Shown in pieces: positions 43,259 to 51,750 of a stretch of 64,000 nucleotides of DNA. This stretch comes from Clostridiales bacterium (GTDB lineage Bacteria; Bacillota; Clostridia; Christensenellales; UBA1242): positions 117,694 to 181,693 of the forward strand of contig SVIV01000002.1 in NCBI GenBank assembly GCA_015069325.1, read 5' to 3'. Made by a program: the position numbers and the translations under genes. The notes under the pieces were generated by a model. It was not told the DNA's origin, searched no databases, and worked only from the letters and a program-made list of their open reading frames with translations. The first letter of the stretch is position 1, and every line of letters starts with the position of its first letter.

Positions 43259-43900
43259 TTAGCTAAACATTTTATCCACTAAACTCTTCGCTTCGGCAAG
43301 GGTTTTAGGCTTGTCAGGTTTTACACTCGACAACCTTTCACCCCCGCTTGACGACATAACAATAGGTGGCTTCAAATTCTTCAAATCAATGAGATAATTT
43401 TCAATAATTTTGTTTTTTACATTTTCATCAGATAATACATATTGATTGATAATCGGGTCGCTTAACTTATCACCTTCTTTCAAGTGATTCAAAACTACTT
43501 CAGCCCACGCAACCTGATATGGACTGCAATCTTTAGATGAAGAAGACGAAAATTTATTCAATATCTCTTCTTCATACATTTTAGCTTCATCATTATTTTC
43601 AAGGAACAGCTTAAACACCTCTTGATTAAACCCATTTTCTTTTTCTTCTTTTTCCACAAACTCATCTTTTTGTTCAACTTCGGCTTGCTCTGTTTTATCT
43701 TTTTGATATTGACTTAGCTGTTGACATTTCCTTGTAAACTCACTTTGCAAATTCTCATATGCGTCCATAAGAGCTTGCACACTTTTAAATTTTCCAAGTT
43801 CTGCCATTTGAGAGCCGGCCGCATCAACAACTTCACTTTCTTGCACCTGCTCAAAATCAGATGCCGACACTTCAACCGGTTGTTCTCTATTTTCTTCCAT
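43259..43900 (-). CDS. Phage scaffolding-like protein
   Basis: 213 residues, acidic, coiled-coil-rich: LGKFKSVQALMDAYENLQSE followed by Gln/Glu/Lys repeats, Ser-rich linker, and a basic C-terminal segment. Scaffolding proteins of short-tailed phages look like this and sit between portal and coat, as here. Start 2 bases from the portal stop. The order is the main evidence. Confidence 0.7.
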   Translation of the reverse strand: MEENREQPVEVSASDFEQVQESEVVDAAGSQMAELGKFKSVQALMDAYENLQSEFTRKCQQLSQYQKDKTEQAEVEQKDEFVEKEEKENGFNQEVFKLFLENNDEAKMYEEEILNKFSSSSSKDCSPYQVAWAEVVLNHLKEGDKLSDPIINQYVLSDENVKNKIIENYLIDLKNLKPPIVMSSSGGERLSSVKPDKPKTLAEAKSLVDKMFS

Positions 43901-43902
43901 AT

Positions 43903-45747
43903 CTATACCCCCATTTTTTTATGTTCATTAATATGATTTAAAAATCTTTGTTCTGCATTTTTATCCGCTTGACTCACATTTTCAAAATCTTGACCAAGCA
44001 TAAACGCAATATGCTCGTTGATATGCAGAGAGTGATTATCTATTTCGCTTACATAAACTTCAATATTATTTAATAATTTCAAGTTTTCTTTTCCTGCCTT
44101 TTTAATGTGAAGTTCATTTACATCTTGCGCATTTTCCCAAGTTCCCATTCCAAGCATTTCAACAATTTTCGTTTTCATCTTATTTGACAAGTTTCCATTT
44201 TCATCATTGAATACTCCCTTATCAAGAAGTTGCAAAACAATATCTCTTCTTTTTGCCAAACTTTGCAAATCATCTGTTTGATTTTCCACAATAATATCAT
44301 CACTTGAAATATCAGATGAGGTAAAATAAAACATCTCAATGTTCCCATTTTCACCAACAATACGTTCCAATCTTGGAATCTTTGCATATTGCTTGTAAAG
44401 TTTAAGTATTTTTTGCGCAATCGATTTTGTGGCGTGCTTAATACTTTCAACAGATGAATTGAGCCTTGTCTCATCTTGACCAATCATAAGTTCAATAGCA
44501 ATACCACTCATAGAATTAGTAAGACCATTTGCACTTAACAAATCACTTACTCCGCTGATATTGTTAAATTCATCAATCAAAAATTTTTCTTCTTCATCAA
44601 TGCCTGTTGGCAAGTTTTCTCCTTGAAGATATTTAGGCTCTATGGCACCTTGACGATAAACCAAAACCTTACCAGGACAAAGTCCTTCCTCTTCTAAATT
44701 GTCGAGATCAACCGAACCATCCTCAACACTCAAAACGCCAAGAGAAAGCCTATTTATAAATTCGTGTTTACGATTTTTTACCGCATTATAAGCCCTTTGC
44801 ACTGGCACAAGCCTTTCAATAACACTTGTCCCCCAAAAACTGCCTGGCTCTATAATTGAAGTTTGCTTAATAAACGGAAAATCACGTTTCCCGTCAGTCC
44901 CAACCGCAAATGGCAGTTCTCCATCATAAACTAAAACATCTCCCGCAACAACGGTAAGTCTCCCAAATGGATACGCTTCGCTTTCTTTTTCATATCTCTC
45001 AATCACAATAACGCTATCTTCTTTTGTCGTTTCAACAATCTTTGATGCAGTCCCATCAAAACCAAGACCACCAACTCCGCAAGATACGCCATCAAGAGAA
45101 TATGTGTTTACTTTTTGCCCCTTAACATTTACCCCATAAATATTTTTCACTTGCTGTGCAGGATATGCTTTTGCGTGAATGATACTCTGGCAATCTTCTA
45201 TTCGCTCGCAAACACTACTATCTGGATAAATTTCAAATGGACTCACAACAGAAAAATCAATTTCGCCACTTCTAATAGGCAGGCCATTTTCGTCTTGCCC
45301 TAAAACCTGACCAGCACTATAATTCCAACCAACTTTATAAAAGACAGTTCCACACACTTCCGACCACTTAATCGCTTGATTCACTTTTTCATCAATTTCA
45401 AGCCTATTTCGGACAGATTGAATGATCTTTTTAGAAACCTTTGCAGATTGCTTATCCCTTTCATCATTCGTTGCAGGAATAATATTTATATCTGGCTTGA
45501 TTTTTGATAATTTTGCATATCTTATATCATAAATAGGTGCAATATGGTTAAAAACTTCTCTTTGTTGCCAAAAAAATTGCCTATCTTGCTCTTCTAAATT
45601 TCCACCATACCCAACAGTGCAATATTGATTACCCATCAAAAAATTCATATTAATTTGCCAAATAAGGTCAAAACTTTTTCGTTCACTTGCCCTTCTTTTG
45701 AAATCTTCAACAACTTCTTTTACAATCTTTTCTTCCGCTTTAGTCAT
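43903..45747 (-). CDS. Phage portal protein (P22-like)
   Basis: 614 residues. Portals form the dodecameric DNA gate. Visible family-like features: RRASERKSFDLIWQINMNFLMGNQY, SEVCGTVFYKVGWNYSAGQV, FWGTSVIERLVPVQRAYNAVKNRKHEFI-type helical core, and a C-terminal acidic helix. Length and layout match P22-type portals. The gene stops 2 bases before the scaffold gene and overlaps the Cys-rich gene by 8 bases. Confidence 0.85.
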   Translation of the reverse strand: MTKAEEKIVKEVVEDFKRRASERKSFDLIWQINMNFLMGNQYCTVGYGGNLEEQDRQFFWQQREVFNHIAPIYDIRYAKLSKIKPDINIIPATNDERDKQSAKVSKKIIQSVRNRLEIDEKVNQAIKWSEVCGTVFYKVGWNYSAGQVLGQDENGLPIRSGEIDFSVVSPFEIYPDSSVCERIEDCQSIIHAKAYPAQQVKNIYGVNVKGQKVNTYSLDGVSCGVGGLGFDGTASKIVETTKEDSVIVIERYEKESEAYPFGRLTVVAGDVLVYDGELPFAVGTDGKRDFPFIKQTSIIEPGSFWGTSVIERLVPVQRAYNAVKNRKHEFINRLSLGVLSVEDGSVDLDNLEEEGLCPGKVLVYRQGAIEPKYLQGENLPTGIDEEEKFLIDEFNNISGVSDLLSANGLTNSMSGIAIELMIGQDETRLNSSVESIKHATKSIAQKILKLYKQYAKIPRLERIVGENGNIEMFYFTSSDISSDDIIVENQTDDLQSLAKRRDIVLQLLDKGVFNDENGNLSNKMKTKIVEMLGMGTWENAQDVNELHIKKAGKENLKLLNNIEVYVSEIDNHSLHINEHIAFMLGQDFENVSQADKNAEQRFLNHINEHKKMGV

Positions 45748-45961
45748 TTTCTCTCCTCAACTTTTTATTTAATTTAAATGGACTATTTGTCCCCTTAGGC
45801 GTTTGAATTTTACCAATTGCTTGATACATTCCCTTTAAGCAATCTTCACAAAAACACAAATCTCGCTTAATTATTCCTTTTGTTGAAAAGGAATACTCCG
45901 CTAAATTGTTGCAACCATAAAAATCACATTTAGTTTTGTGCTTGCACTTATTAATTTCCAT
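45740..45961 (-). CDS. Cys-rich small zinc-finger-like protein, 73 aa
   Basis: Cys/His pairs (CKHKTKC, GCNN, CFCEDC) suggest a zinc ribbon. Function not recognised; a small C4-like finger is common near terminase and portal genes. The ATG at 45959-45961 follows GGGGGAAGTTG; an in-frame TTG one codon upstream is possible. Overlaps the upstream gene by 11 bases and portal by 8. Confidence 0.65.
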   Translation of the reverse strand: MEINKCKHKTKCDFYGCNNLAEYSFSTKGIIKRDLCFCEDCLKGMYQAIGKIQTPKGTNSPFKLNKKLRREND

Positions 45962-46331
45962 CAACTTCCCCCTTTAAAATATTTTCAAGTCGTGTTTTTT
46001 CCAATTTTAGTTCATCATCAGACATTGACAAAACTCTTTCTTCGTATGTTTTGTAATACCTTTCAAGCAAAACCTTGACTGCAGATATATCTGGACTGTA
46101 ATGCTTTTTTGTAACTTTCTTTTTTGAAAGTTTTTTATTCCCTTCTTCATCAATACTAAATTCTTCCACCGTCTCACTTGCGCTATAGCCCAATGCTTTT
46201 TTTAATAATGCCTGTTTTATCTTATCTTCTTCCTGTTCCATTTCCCCCACAACTTTGCCTTGATTATAAAACAGCAAATTCAACCTTTTCAACATTGACT
46301 GACAAAAATTTTTAAAATTGTAACAATTCAT
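45951..46331 (-). CDS. Packaging-like small phage protein (possible small terminase part)
   Basis: 126 residues. Residues after 31 (KQALLKKALGYSASETVEEF and KKVTKKHYSPDISAVKVLLE) resemble the small-terminase-associated proteins of Firmicutes phages, but the usual N-terminal DNA-binding helix-turn-helix is absent. No large terminase follows or precedes. An internal ATG at 46241 behind GGGGGAA is an alternative start. First gene of the cassette; the ABC transporter gene begins 40 bases away on the other strand. Confidence 0.55.
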   Translation of the reverse strand: MNCYNFKNFCQSMLKRLNLLFYNQGKVVGEMEQEEDKIKQALLKKALGYSASETVEEFSIDEEGNKKLSKKKVTKKHYSPDISAVKVLLERYYKTYEERVLSMSDDELKLEKTRLENILKGEVDGN

Positions 46332-46370
46332 AATTTCTCCGATAAAATGTTAATGTAGAGGTCAAAGCAA

Positions 46371-47126
46371 ATGAAAAAACTACTTGAATTTAAAAACGTC
46401 AAATATTTTTACCAAACAAAAGAAAACGAAATTGAAGCACTTAACGATATTTCTTTTTCTTTATCAAAAGACTCTTTTTCTTCACTCGTTGGACCAAGCG
46501 GGTGCGGAAAAACCACCATTTTATCGCTTTCTGCAGGCCTTTTATCTCCTTCATCTGGCAGTATCTTGCTTGACGACAACCCTATCAAAAAAAATGATGA
46601 CAGAATTGGATATATGTTTCAACAAGACCACCTTTTCGAATGGCGAACTATTTGGCAAAACATAACTCTCGGATTGGAACTTCAAGGATTAAAAAAAGAT
46701 AAAAAAAAAGTAGCCTTCGCAGAAGAACTACTAAAAAAATACGACCTTTACAACTTCAAAAACAAAAAGCCACGCGAACTTAGTGGCGGTATGCGTCAAC
46801 GAGTTGCACTCATTCGCACGTTAGTTTTACAGCCATCTCTACTTCTTCTTGACGAACCATTTTCGGCATTAGATTTTCAAACAAGACTAAAAGTATGCGA
46901 CGATGTTTACAGTATAATAAAAAACGAAAACAAAACTGCACTGTTAGTCACCCACGATATATCAGAAGCACTTAGTATGTCAGATAAAGTAATTATTCTT
47001 TCGAAGCGCCCTGCAGTAGTTAAAGAAGAAGTGGAATTGTCTTTTGATGGCGCAACCCCTCTTCACAAACGCGAAGATCCGCTTTTTGGAAGTTATTTTG
47101 AAAAGATTTGGAGAAACCTAGTCTAA
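46371..47126 (+). CDS. ABC transporter ATPase (SsuB/TauB/ThiZ type)
   Basis: 251 residues with Walker A GPSGCGKTT, Q-loop MFQQDHLFEW, signature LSGGMRQR, Walker B LLLLDEPFSALD and H-loop VTHDISEA. It belongs to the nitrate/sulfonate/taurine/thiamine-precursor importer class, but the substrate is not fixed. No solute-binding protein gene is nearby, so one must be elsewhere. Start after a weak GAGGTCAAAGCAA. Its stop and the permease start share TAATG. Confidence 0.92.
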   Translation: MKKLLEFKNVKYFYQTKENEIEALNDISFSLSKDSFSSLVGPSGCGKTTILSLSAGLLSPSSGSILLDDNPIKKNDDRIGYMFQQDHLFEWRTIWQNITLGLELQGLKKDKKKVAFAEELLKKYDLYNFKNKKPRELSGGMRQRVALIRTLVLQPSLLLLDEPFSALDFQTRLKVCDDVYSIIKNENKTALLVTHDISEALSMSDKVIILSKRPAVVKEEVELSFDGATPLHKREDPLFGSYFEKIWRNLV

Positions 47127-47923
47127 TGAAAAAGAAAATCAACAATTCCAAAGCAAGAATTCAATTTTTGCGCAAACAAAAAAAAGATTCGATTCTTGTA
47201 TGGATTGGAAGACTTGCCATAATAACTCTTTTTTTAGGGGTATGGGAATTACTTTCCGTCTCTGGCATTATTGATCCATTTTTCTTTTCAAGTCCTTCAA
47301 GAATAGCAACAACGATAGTCAATTTATCACAGGAAGGAAATCTTTGGATTCATATTTGGACTTCGCTATACGAAACTATCATAGGTTTCATTTTAGCAAC
47401 TTTAATAGGTTTTTTACTCGCCATTGTTCTTTGGTGGAGCGAAAAACTACGAAAATCCTTCGAACCTTATTTAGTTATTTTAAATTCACTCCCTAAAATA
47501 GCACTCGGCCCTATGATTATTCTATGGGTAGGCTCGGGAAGCACAGCAACAATTGTTATGTGCATTTTAATCTGTGTTGTCATTACCACAATTTCTATGT
47601 TAAACGCATTCATTTCTTGCGACAATAATAAAATATTGCTACTGAAATCAATGCACGCAAACAAATGGCAAATACTATACAAATTAATAGTTCCAAACGC
47701 ATTTCCACAGCTAATTTCTGCACTGAAAATTAATGTAGGCATGAGCTGGGTAGGCACAATTATGGGCGAATATCTTTCAAGCAAGGCAGGTCTAGGATAT
47801 CTAATCAATTACGGAAGTCAAATTTTAAAACTCGATATTGTTATGGCAAGCATTTTTATCCTTTGTATTTTGGCTACCGGAATGTATCTTTTGATTGTTC
47901 CTATTGAACGAAGGTATAAATAA
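47126..47923 (+). CDS. ABC transporter permease (SsuC/TauC/ThiX type)
   Basis: 265 residues, about six transmembrane helices, with the EAA-like loop LLLKSMHANKWQILYKLIVP. The ATG at 47126-47128 overlaps the ATPase stop; GGAGAAA lies 10 bases upstream. It is the partner of the ATPase. The gene's last 99 bases overlap the convergent YkvI-like gene. Confidence 0.92.
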   Translation: MKKKINNSKARIQFLRKQKKDSILVWIGRLAIITLFLGVWELLSVSGIIDPFFFSSPSRIATTIVNLSQEGNLWIHIWTSLYETIIGFILATLIGFLLAIVLWWSEKLRKSFEPYLVILNSLPKIALGPMIILWVGSGSTATIVMCILICVVITTISMLNAFISCDNNKILLLKSMHANKWQILYKLIVPNAFPQLISALKINVGMSWVGTIMGEYLSSKAGLGYLINYGSQILKLDIVMASIFILCILATGMYLLIVPIERRYK

Positions 47924-48853
47924 AACCCAAAATAAAAACATTCCCCCCATCACACTTGCCAAAGGATAAAGATAGGCAATAATAGGACCAAATCCCCATA
48001 AACTTAAAAATAACGGAACTCCTATACAAACGAAAAAGTTTATTATTTCATTTTTACAAACACTTCTTAAAATTATTGAAATTGAATAAACAATAGAAAA
48101 TAACGTTGTTGCCGAACCAATAAATATTAATACTTCAATTACAACTGAGTTGCCACCTAAAATGTCAAGTAGCGGCATTGGATTTGAGAGAAAATTTGGA
48201 TATGCAAGTAAGACCATATTAGTAATCAGCAAAATCAAACTTAACACGAGTGCACTAAAAAAAGCCACTCGTGTTTTTTGCTTTTTAGTCAATTCTCGTC
48301 CTAAATCAGCAATCAAAACACAACCGCTGGATACATTTAAAAGGACATAAAGTATTGCATAAAATATCGAAACACCCCCAAAATTAAATCCCCCTTTTTC
48401 AACACTTGTTATTTTTGAAATCAACAAAACCGCAAAAACAAAAAGCATTACAGGCACTAAAATTAAATTTAGCTTGTTTAAAGATTTAATACCTTTTTTA
48501 AAAATCACAACACAAAACAAAAAAATCAACAAAAAAATCAATATATTTATCAAATTTTCATCAGAATTTAATAAATTATTTATCCCAGCAAACATTGAAG
48601 CCGAAAAAATGGTGCAAAAAATAAAGTTTGCCAATAATGCAAATTTAGAATTTTTGATTTTGTTTTTAATATATTCACATTTAACTAGAATAAATTTAAA
48701 AAGAAAATAAAACATAAAAAAACTTATAATTATTGTGAAAAAAGAAAAATACCCAAACCTAGAAAAAAACACAACGATTTCTTTTCCAGAAACAACACCA
48801 GAACCAACTACCATTCCAACAATAGTTATTATTGCAAAAAATTGTTTAAGCAT
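47825..48853 (-). CDS. YkvI-like multi-pass membrane protein
   Basis: 342 residues with about ten transmembrane helices. The start MLKQFFAIITIVGMVVGSGVVSGKEI matches the YkvI/LeuT-fold-like group (G(A/S)GxxSGKE near the start). Substrate unknown. No clear ribosome site precedes the ATG; a possible TTGTTT-18-TTTACA promoter would give a very short leader. The C-terminus (about 33 residues) reads across the end of the permease on the other strand, giving a 99-base convergent overlap. Confidence 0.8.
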   Translation of the reverse strand: MLKQFFAIITIVGMVVGSGVVSGKEIVVFFSRFGYFSFFTIIISFFMFYFLFKFILVKCEYIKNKIKNSKFALLANFIFCTIFSASMFAGINNLLNSDENLINILIFLLIFLFCVVIFKKGIKSLNKLNLILVPVMLFVFAVLLISKITSVEKGGFNFGGVSIFYAILYVLLNVSSGCVLIADLGRELTKKQKTRVAFFSALVLSLILLITNMVLLAYPNFLSNPMPLLDILGGNSVVIEVLIFIGSATTLFSIVYSISIILRSVCKNEIINFFVCIGVPLFLSLWGFGPIIAYLYPLASVMGGMFLFWVLFIPSFNRNNQKIHSGSQNTKDKNACHNNIEF

Positions 48854-48905
48854 AATATAAATTATGTAAAATAGACTTGTATTAGAATAAACAAAGGAGA
48901 AAATT

Positions 48906-49079
48906 ATGATTATAAATTCAAACTACAGATTCGGCAATTTTATAGATATCTGTCCTTGCCAATGCTATTGCAACAGAACCTGCTATTACACACCAAATTT
49001 TTGCTGTTGTCAAAACAATATGTTGCCTTCATTAACTTTTCTTGCAGGACTATTTATTAGCAGAAATTGTTTACTTTGA
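48906..49079 (+). CDS. Cys-rich microprotein, 57 aa
   Basis: Not recognised. Nine Cys in 57 residues, mostly in ICPCQCYCNRTC and FCCCQNN, followed by a hydrophobic end. The ATG follows AAAGGAGAAAATT, the best evidence for translation. Its type (short, Cys clusters, own ribosome site) resembles the 65-residue protein at 10317 although the Cys pattern is different. It lies between ykvI-like and rsmE genes, the latter starting 38 bases downstream. Confidence 0.65.
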   Translation: MIINSNYRFGNFIDICPCQCYCNRTCYYTPNFCCCQNNMLPSLTFLAGLFISRNCLL

Positions 49080-49117
49080 TTTTCTTTTGTGGTATAATTT
49101 TTTTCATAGGAGCAAAT

Positions 49118-49816
49118 ATGAAAAGATTTTTTGGAAGAAAATGTGAAGACAAAATTATTATTGAAGAAGATGAATTTTTTCACTTAAAAAAAGTGCTAAG
49201 ATTAAATGAAGGCGATGAAGTTATTGCAAGCGTAAATGATGAAAACGACTATTACTGCCACATCGCAAAAATAAATAAAAATGATTGCTTATTAAACATA
49301 GATCGTATAGAAAAATGTCCAGCCTTGCCAAACAGAGATATTACACTTTTTCAAATGATGCCTAAAAAAGATTATTTTGATGCAATACTCGCAAAATCAA
49401 TCGAACTTGGCGTAAATGAAATTGTTCCATTTTCAAGTGAGTGGACACAAAACAAAACTCTTAAAAGAGAACGTGTGCAAACCCAAATTCAAACCGCTTG
49501 TAAACAATGTGAACGAAGCAAACTTCCATTTGTCAGCGACATTATTTCTTTTGATAAAATGATTGAAAAATTGAAAGATTTTGATGTTGTCATTTTTGCG
49601 TATGAAAATGAAGAAAAAGCTTTTGATAGCAATGGTTTATACGGCAAACAAAAAATTGCTGTAATCGTAGGCAACGAAGCAGGCTTTAGCGAAAAAGAAG
49701 CCGAGAAGATAAAAAAACAAAATGTGCAATCAATAAGTTTGGGCAAACGAATTTTAAGATGCGACACCGCAGTTGTCGCCACCCTTGCGCTTGTGTCTGT
49801 TTTATCAGAAAATTAA
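49118..49816 (+). CDS. rsmE: 16S rRNA (uracil-1498 N3)-methyltransferase
   Basis: RsmE methylates 16S rRNA U1498. The 232-residue protein has an N-terminal PUA-like domain and the SPOUT trefoil motifs GNEAGFSEKEA and SLGKRILRCDTA. Normal length. The ATG at 49118 follows TAGGAGCAAAT; an upstream in-frame start would run through the preceding microprotein's end. Confidence 0.94.
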   Translation: MKRFFGRKCEDKIIIEEDEFFHLKKVLRLNEGDEVIASVNDENDYYCHIAKINKNDCLLNIDRIEKCPALPNRDITLFQMMPKKDYFDAILAKSIELGVNEIVPFSSEWTQNKTLKRERVQTQIQTACKQCERSKLPFVSDIISFDKMIEKLKDFDVVIFAYENEEKAFDSNGLYGKQKIAVIVGNEAGFSEKEAEKIKKQNVQSISLGKRILRCDTAVVATLALVSVLSEN

Positions 49817-49819
49817 ACA

Positions 49820-49850
49820 AAAAAAACTCGCAGTATATGCGAGTTTTTTA
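49820..49850. terminator. Bidirectional terminator between rsmE and the HELQH gene
   Basis: AAACTCGCA and TGCGAGTTT enclose 5 bases (49824-49846) with A and T runs on both sides. Confidence 0.9.
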
Positions 49851-51674
49851 TTCAAGCGAACGCTCTCCAATTTCATTCTCTTGCTGGCGTTGCTGCATTC
49901 TTTTTTGTTCTTCCTCTTTTAATTTTCTTTTCCTTTCTTCTACATTGTCTAATTCTTGCAATATTTCATCATCATATATTAAATCATCAATTTCTTTATC
50001 TTCTGCAAACATTTGAACAATATTATCTTTTGCTGTTTTAATATCACCTAATTCTTTAAGCCTTTCAATCAACTCTCTTTTTCCGTAAATATCTCTATAA
50101 TTTACAAGTCTTGCCTGTTTATTTTCATCATTTTCTCGTTCTTCACGATATTTTTCATCTAATGAATATTCTAAGAATTGATTTAATCTTGCATCATTTT
50201 GCAAGCCAAAATAAGAACATAACGTCCTATAGCTTCCTATATTTTTAAATGGTTCTTGAAAAGGATTCTTAAGCGCATCTTCCAATCGGGTGATTAGCAT
50301 TTTTTTCGTTTTATCAAAATAAGGATTATTTGGATCACATAAAGAAGGATTGCAGAATTGAGCCGCATGGTAAATTTTATTTTGATTTAATAAATCTCCA
50401 AGAACTTCAAATTGTTGCTCCTGAGTCAACAATCCATTGTAAGACAATGAGTATGAAGCAAAAGTCAACTTACATTTTTCATCTTCCGGATTATTAATGT
50501 TCATAGTACCAGCTTTCAAATACCCCACTATTTCCCCTGATAAATCATCAGAATATTGTGGATCATTAATAATTGATTCTATTAATTTTTTACCAAATTG
50601 TTTATACCCATGATACATTGCATTTTTTAATAATGCCTTTTTTTGATTAACATCTTTAGTTGCTATAAATTTATCCATCGCATGTTGATAAGATAATAAA
50701 TTTATCGGATTTCTTCTAATCTTAACTTCTGCCTGATCCATATTTGCCGAACCCTCCATATGCTCAATTAAAGAGAGAAATTTAACATTGTCAACATTAA
50801 AGCTATTTTCAAAATCTTCAAGCACATCAAAATACATAGAATTACGTTCTCTATCTTTGATTTGAGAAACCAAATCTTCCTCCCTTTCATCAAACCATTG
50901 CCTAGCCGTATCAGAAAGTTTTTGATTTTTCCTGCACTCGTTAAACAATCTTAAAATTATACCTGCACCAAGCCTTCTTGCCTCAATTTCAGAAAAAGAA
51001 TTCAAATAGTACGCATGTTGAAGAACCTTAAAATATTGCTTTTTGTTTTTCTTTGCAATTTCAATTCCTTCTAAACTATTCCCAAAATATGGTTCAACAA
51101 ATTTACGCAAATCTTTAAGTTGAAAATCTTCTTGTCTGTTCATCAACTCTTCTATAGATTTGTTTATTTTTTCCGCCCTAACGGAAATATGTTCATCTAA
51201 CTTGCGCTGATCTTCAACATCTAAACCATCGTAATACTCTACCACTGATCTTTGTTGAAAATGTTGCAATTCGTGAGATACTGTAACCATTGCTCCTAAC
51301 AATTGATTCGGATCTGTTTTCCTGTTTTTTACAATATCATCAATTAAATCAGTTGATATTGAAACCAAATTCAGGTCTGGGGTATATCCACCTTTGTTTG
51401 TAACAGTTCTTTTTTCTTTTGCAAGCACTTCAAAAACATTTTGTTGATTCAAGTCTACAAATTTAATAGTAGGCAATTCTTTTCCTTTATAATCACCCCT
51501 GTAATAGTCAAAGTTAAAAAAAGCAATTTCCTTTATCAAATCTTTGACATCACCTTCTTTCAACCCTTTTTTTACGTGCAAATTTATCAATTTTACAATA
51601 TTATCCACACAATCAAAACGATTATGTTTTGAAAAGTCATAATTATATCTTAAAGTATTATCTTTTTCTTTCAT
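49848..51674 (-). CDS. Large soluble protein with an HELQH metallopeptidase-like motif
   Basis: Not recognised as a whole. The 608-residue protein has no signal peptide or membrane segment. Residues 134-138 read HELQH (HExxH) within VTVSHELQHFQQR; residues 229 and 231 (SEIEAR) offer a third, gluzincin-like Glu ligand. The rest is helical with a Glu/Arg/Gln-rich C-terminal coiled coil (562-608). I infer a cytoplasmic zinc-peptidase-like protein. The ATG at 51672-51674 follows TTGGGAGATGTT; a TTG four codons upstream is possible. Confidence 0.75.
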   Translation of the reverse strand: MKEKDNTLRYNYDFSKHNRFDCVDNIVKLINLHVKKGLKEGDVKDLIKEIAFFNFDYYRGDYKGKELPTIKFVDLNQQNVFEVLAKEKRTVTNKGGYTPDLNLVSISTDLIDDIVKNRKTDPNQLLGAMVTVSHELQHFQQRSVVEYYDGLDVEDQRKLDEHISVRAEKINKSIEELMNRQEDFQLKDLRKFVEPYFGNSLEGIEIAKKNKKQYFKVLQHAYYLNSFSEIEARRLGAGIILRLFNECRKNQKLSDTARQWFDEREEDLVSQIKDRERNSMYFDVLEDFENSFNVDNVKFLSLIEHMEGSANMDQAEVKIRRNPINLLSYQHAMDKFIATKDVNQKKALLKNAMYHGYKQFGKKLIESIINDPQYSDDLSGEIVGYLKAGTMNINNPEDEKCKLTFASYSLSYNGLLTQEQQFEVLGDLLNQNKIYHAAQFCNPSLCDPNNPYFDKTKKMLITRLEDALKNPFQEPFKNIGSYRTLCSYFGLQNDARLNQFLEYSLDEKYREERENDENKQARLVNYRDIYGKRELIERLKELGDIKTAKDNIVQMFAEDKEIDDLIYDDEILQELDNVEERKRKLKEEEQKRMQQRQQENEIGERSLE

Positions 51675-51720
51675 AACATCTCCCAATGTGATTATATATT
51701 GTTAAAAAATTAAAGTCAAA

Positions 51721-51750
51721 CAAAAAAAATAGACGAAATCCGTCTATTTC
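51721..51750 (-). terminator. Terminator of dnaJ
   Basis: ATAGACG and CGTCTAT (51729-51747) enclose 5 bases, followed by an eight-base T run on the minus strand. It overlaps the dnaJ stop. Confidence 0.85.

Larger units (their letters stand above)
39015..46331 (-). mobile_element. Partial phage-derived head/holin cassette
   Basis: Eleven consecutive minus-strand genes, in phage order: packaging-like small protein, Cys-rich small protein, portal, scaffold, coat, unknown, head-completion protein, propeller-like head-closure protein, 35-codon ORF, two holins. No large terminase, tail, lysin, integrase, repressor, replication gene or att repeat was found. All frames are intact and the genes overlap or nearly touch. 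The order resembles P22-like short-tailed phages. Either a phage remnant or a domesticated capsid locus. Confidence 0.8.

Noticed and set aside
39025..46331. Calling the phage cassette a complete prophage
   Set aside because: No integrase, terminase large subunit, tail, lysin, repressor or flanking direct repeats were found.
46332..46370. TPP riboswitch before the ABC transporter genes
   Set aside because: Only 39 bases separate the genes from the divergent phage cassette; there is no room for, and no sign of, the thiamine riboswitch core.
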